Part shown: piece by piece, positions 32,369-33,065 of the stretch | How positions within the stretch are numbered: the first letter of the stretch is position 1 | Layout of the letters: each line of letters opens with the position of its first letter | NCBI GenBank assembly: GCA_037447335.1 | Contig: JBBIGV010000032.1 | Span: 1-33,065, forward strand | Direction of reading: 5' to 3' | Source: JBBIGV01 sp037447335 | GTDB lineage: Bacteria; Bacteroidota; Ignavibacteria; Ignavibacteriales; Ignavibacteriaceae | Length of the DNA stretch: 33,065 bases | Notes under the pieces: model-generated | Database searches by the model: none | The model's input: only the letters and a program-made list of their open reading frames with translations | What the model was told of the DNA's origin: nothing | Program-made: the position numbers and the translations under genes

Positions 32369-32862
32369 ATGATCAAATATCTAAAAGATATGCTCGGAAT
32401 TGAAGAAGAGGAGAAGGGAGCTATTGAGCCGGAAATCAAAGCCGGATACAGCGAAGAAAAGAAATTGCAGATTGTAACCTGCGCACTATTTGTTGAGCTT
32501 GCAAAAGCCGACAGCCGCTTCGATAAAAATGAAAGAGAGCCATCATTAATGTAATGAGAGAAAAATTCAATCTCGAAACGGAATACATTAATGAACTGCT
32601 GGAACTGGCTGAACGAAAATTGAAAGACACAATCAGCCTTTATGAATTCACTACTGTAATTAACGAAAAGTTTTCGCTCGAAGAAAAATTCGAACTGCTG
32701 CTTAATCTCTGGCGGTTAATTTATGTTGATGAAAGGCTGGACAATTACGAAGACCATCTCATAAAACTAATCGGCGGTATGCTGAACGTTGAACACAGGT
32801 ATATTATTGCCGCCAAACTGATGGTGAAAGAGGAGATTTCGTCCGGTAAAGACAAAGACTAA
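32369..32862 (+). pseudogene. TerB-like (tellurite-resistance fold) gene split by a frameshift
   Basis: Two frames together make one protein of about 163 residues resembling the TerB-like helical family. The first piece (32369-32554) has an acidic head and then CALFVELAKADSRFDKNERE, which contains the typical A-K-A-D-x-x-x-D-x-x-E helix pattern. The second piece continues IINVMREKFNLETEYINELL and later NLWRLIYVDERLDNYEDHLI. The frame is lost near 32540 (GAGCC before ATCATT); one added base would join the two. The first piece stops in TAATG, whose ATG (32554) opens the second, so reinitiation could still give two polypeptides. Function of the family is uncertain. A real mutation or a consensus error are both possible. 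Confidence 0.65.
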
Positions 32863-33065
32863 ACAGGATTACCAGCAGCAAAGTTTATAACCCGCCGCTA
32901 ATCCGTCAATATTTATAAAAAATCATTCGCGCATTCGCGGCGAAAAGCAGAGCGGAAAAAATTGTAATTGATTTTTTGATTTGTTTAACTTAGGTTCACA
33001 ACAGTTTCTTATTAACAATAGCGGGTTAGGAGGTCACGGTCGCTTGATGAGAAATTTGTGGTATA
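32863..33065. other. Gene-less right end
   Basis: AT-rich stretch of about 200 bases after the TerB-like gene. An AGGAGG (33028-33033) near the end is followed by TTG (33044) and ATG (33047), which could open a gene running out of the window, but only a few codons are visible. No tRNA or repeat was recognised. Confidence 0.4.

Noticed and set aside
33044..33065. Possible gene start after AGGAGG at the right edge
   Set aside because: Spacing to TTG or ATG is long and only about six codons are visible.

Overview
The window looks like a chromosomal segment from an anaerobic or facultatively anaerobic member of the Bacteroidota/Chlorobi/Ignavibacteria group, Ignavibacteriales-like being my best guess. 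The basis is moderately AT-rich DNA, outer-membrane beta-barrels and lipoproteins with N-terminal signals, the abundance of sensor kinases, and a bacterial [FeFe]-hydrogenase locus. No rRNA, tRNA, CRISPR array, transposase or phage gene was seen, so the taxonomic call rests on gene style only.

Left part (1-10.7 kb): transketolase; a small Cys-rich ORF without a normal start; a saccharopine-dehydrogenase-like oxidoreductase; a secreted NTF2/SnoaL-like protein facing a PepSY-like lipoprotein across a terminator; an aldo/keto reductase; a two-CBS-domain protein; a TM1266-like 'iron-only hydrogenase system' regulator on the minus strand; and a giant receptor kinase with N-terminal propellers and a C-terminal Ser/Thr kinase.

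Centre (10.9-25.6 kb): the main system. A stand-alone HydF-like GTPase domain with eroded G motifs is followed by a dense run of same-strand genes: hydrogenase trimer 1 (NuoE-like, NuoF-like, HydA), a hydrogenase-like histidine kinase (HydS type), a single-domain response regulator, a REC-PAS-histidine kinase, a second single-domain regulator, and hydrogenase trimer 2 (NuoE-like, NuoF-like, HydA). This run ends at a strong terminator, and a membrane histidine kinase follows. The two trimers differ. The NuoF-like subunit of trimer 1 carries the extra N- and C-terminal metal-binding parts of electron-bifurcating HydB proteins. That of trimer 2 stops right after the core. I infer a bifurcating enzyme plus a simpler NAD(H)-linked enzyme, with a sensory phosphorelay encoded between them. 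The hydE and hydG maturases and a full-length hydF are not in the window.

Right part (25.6-33.1 kb): a minus-strand pair (VTT/DedA-type membrane protein and secreted thioredoxin), a GAF-sigma54 activator, a half-length receiver, an intact outer-membrane beta-barrel gene, a broken beta-barrel gene, 4-alpha-glucanotransferase (malQ), and a TerB-like gene split by a frameshift. Single-base lesions in three otherwise coherent small genes (near 2184, 30362 and 32540) could be real decay or consensus errors.
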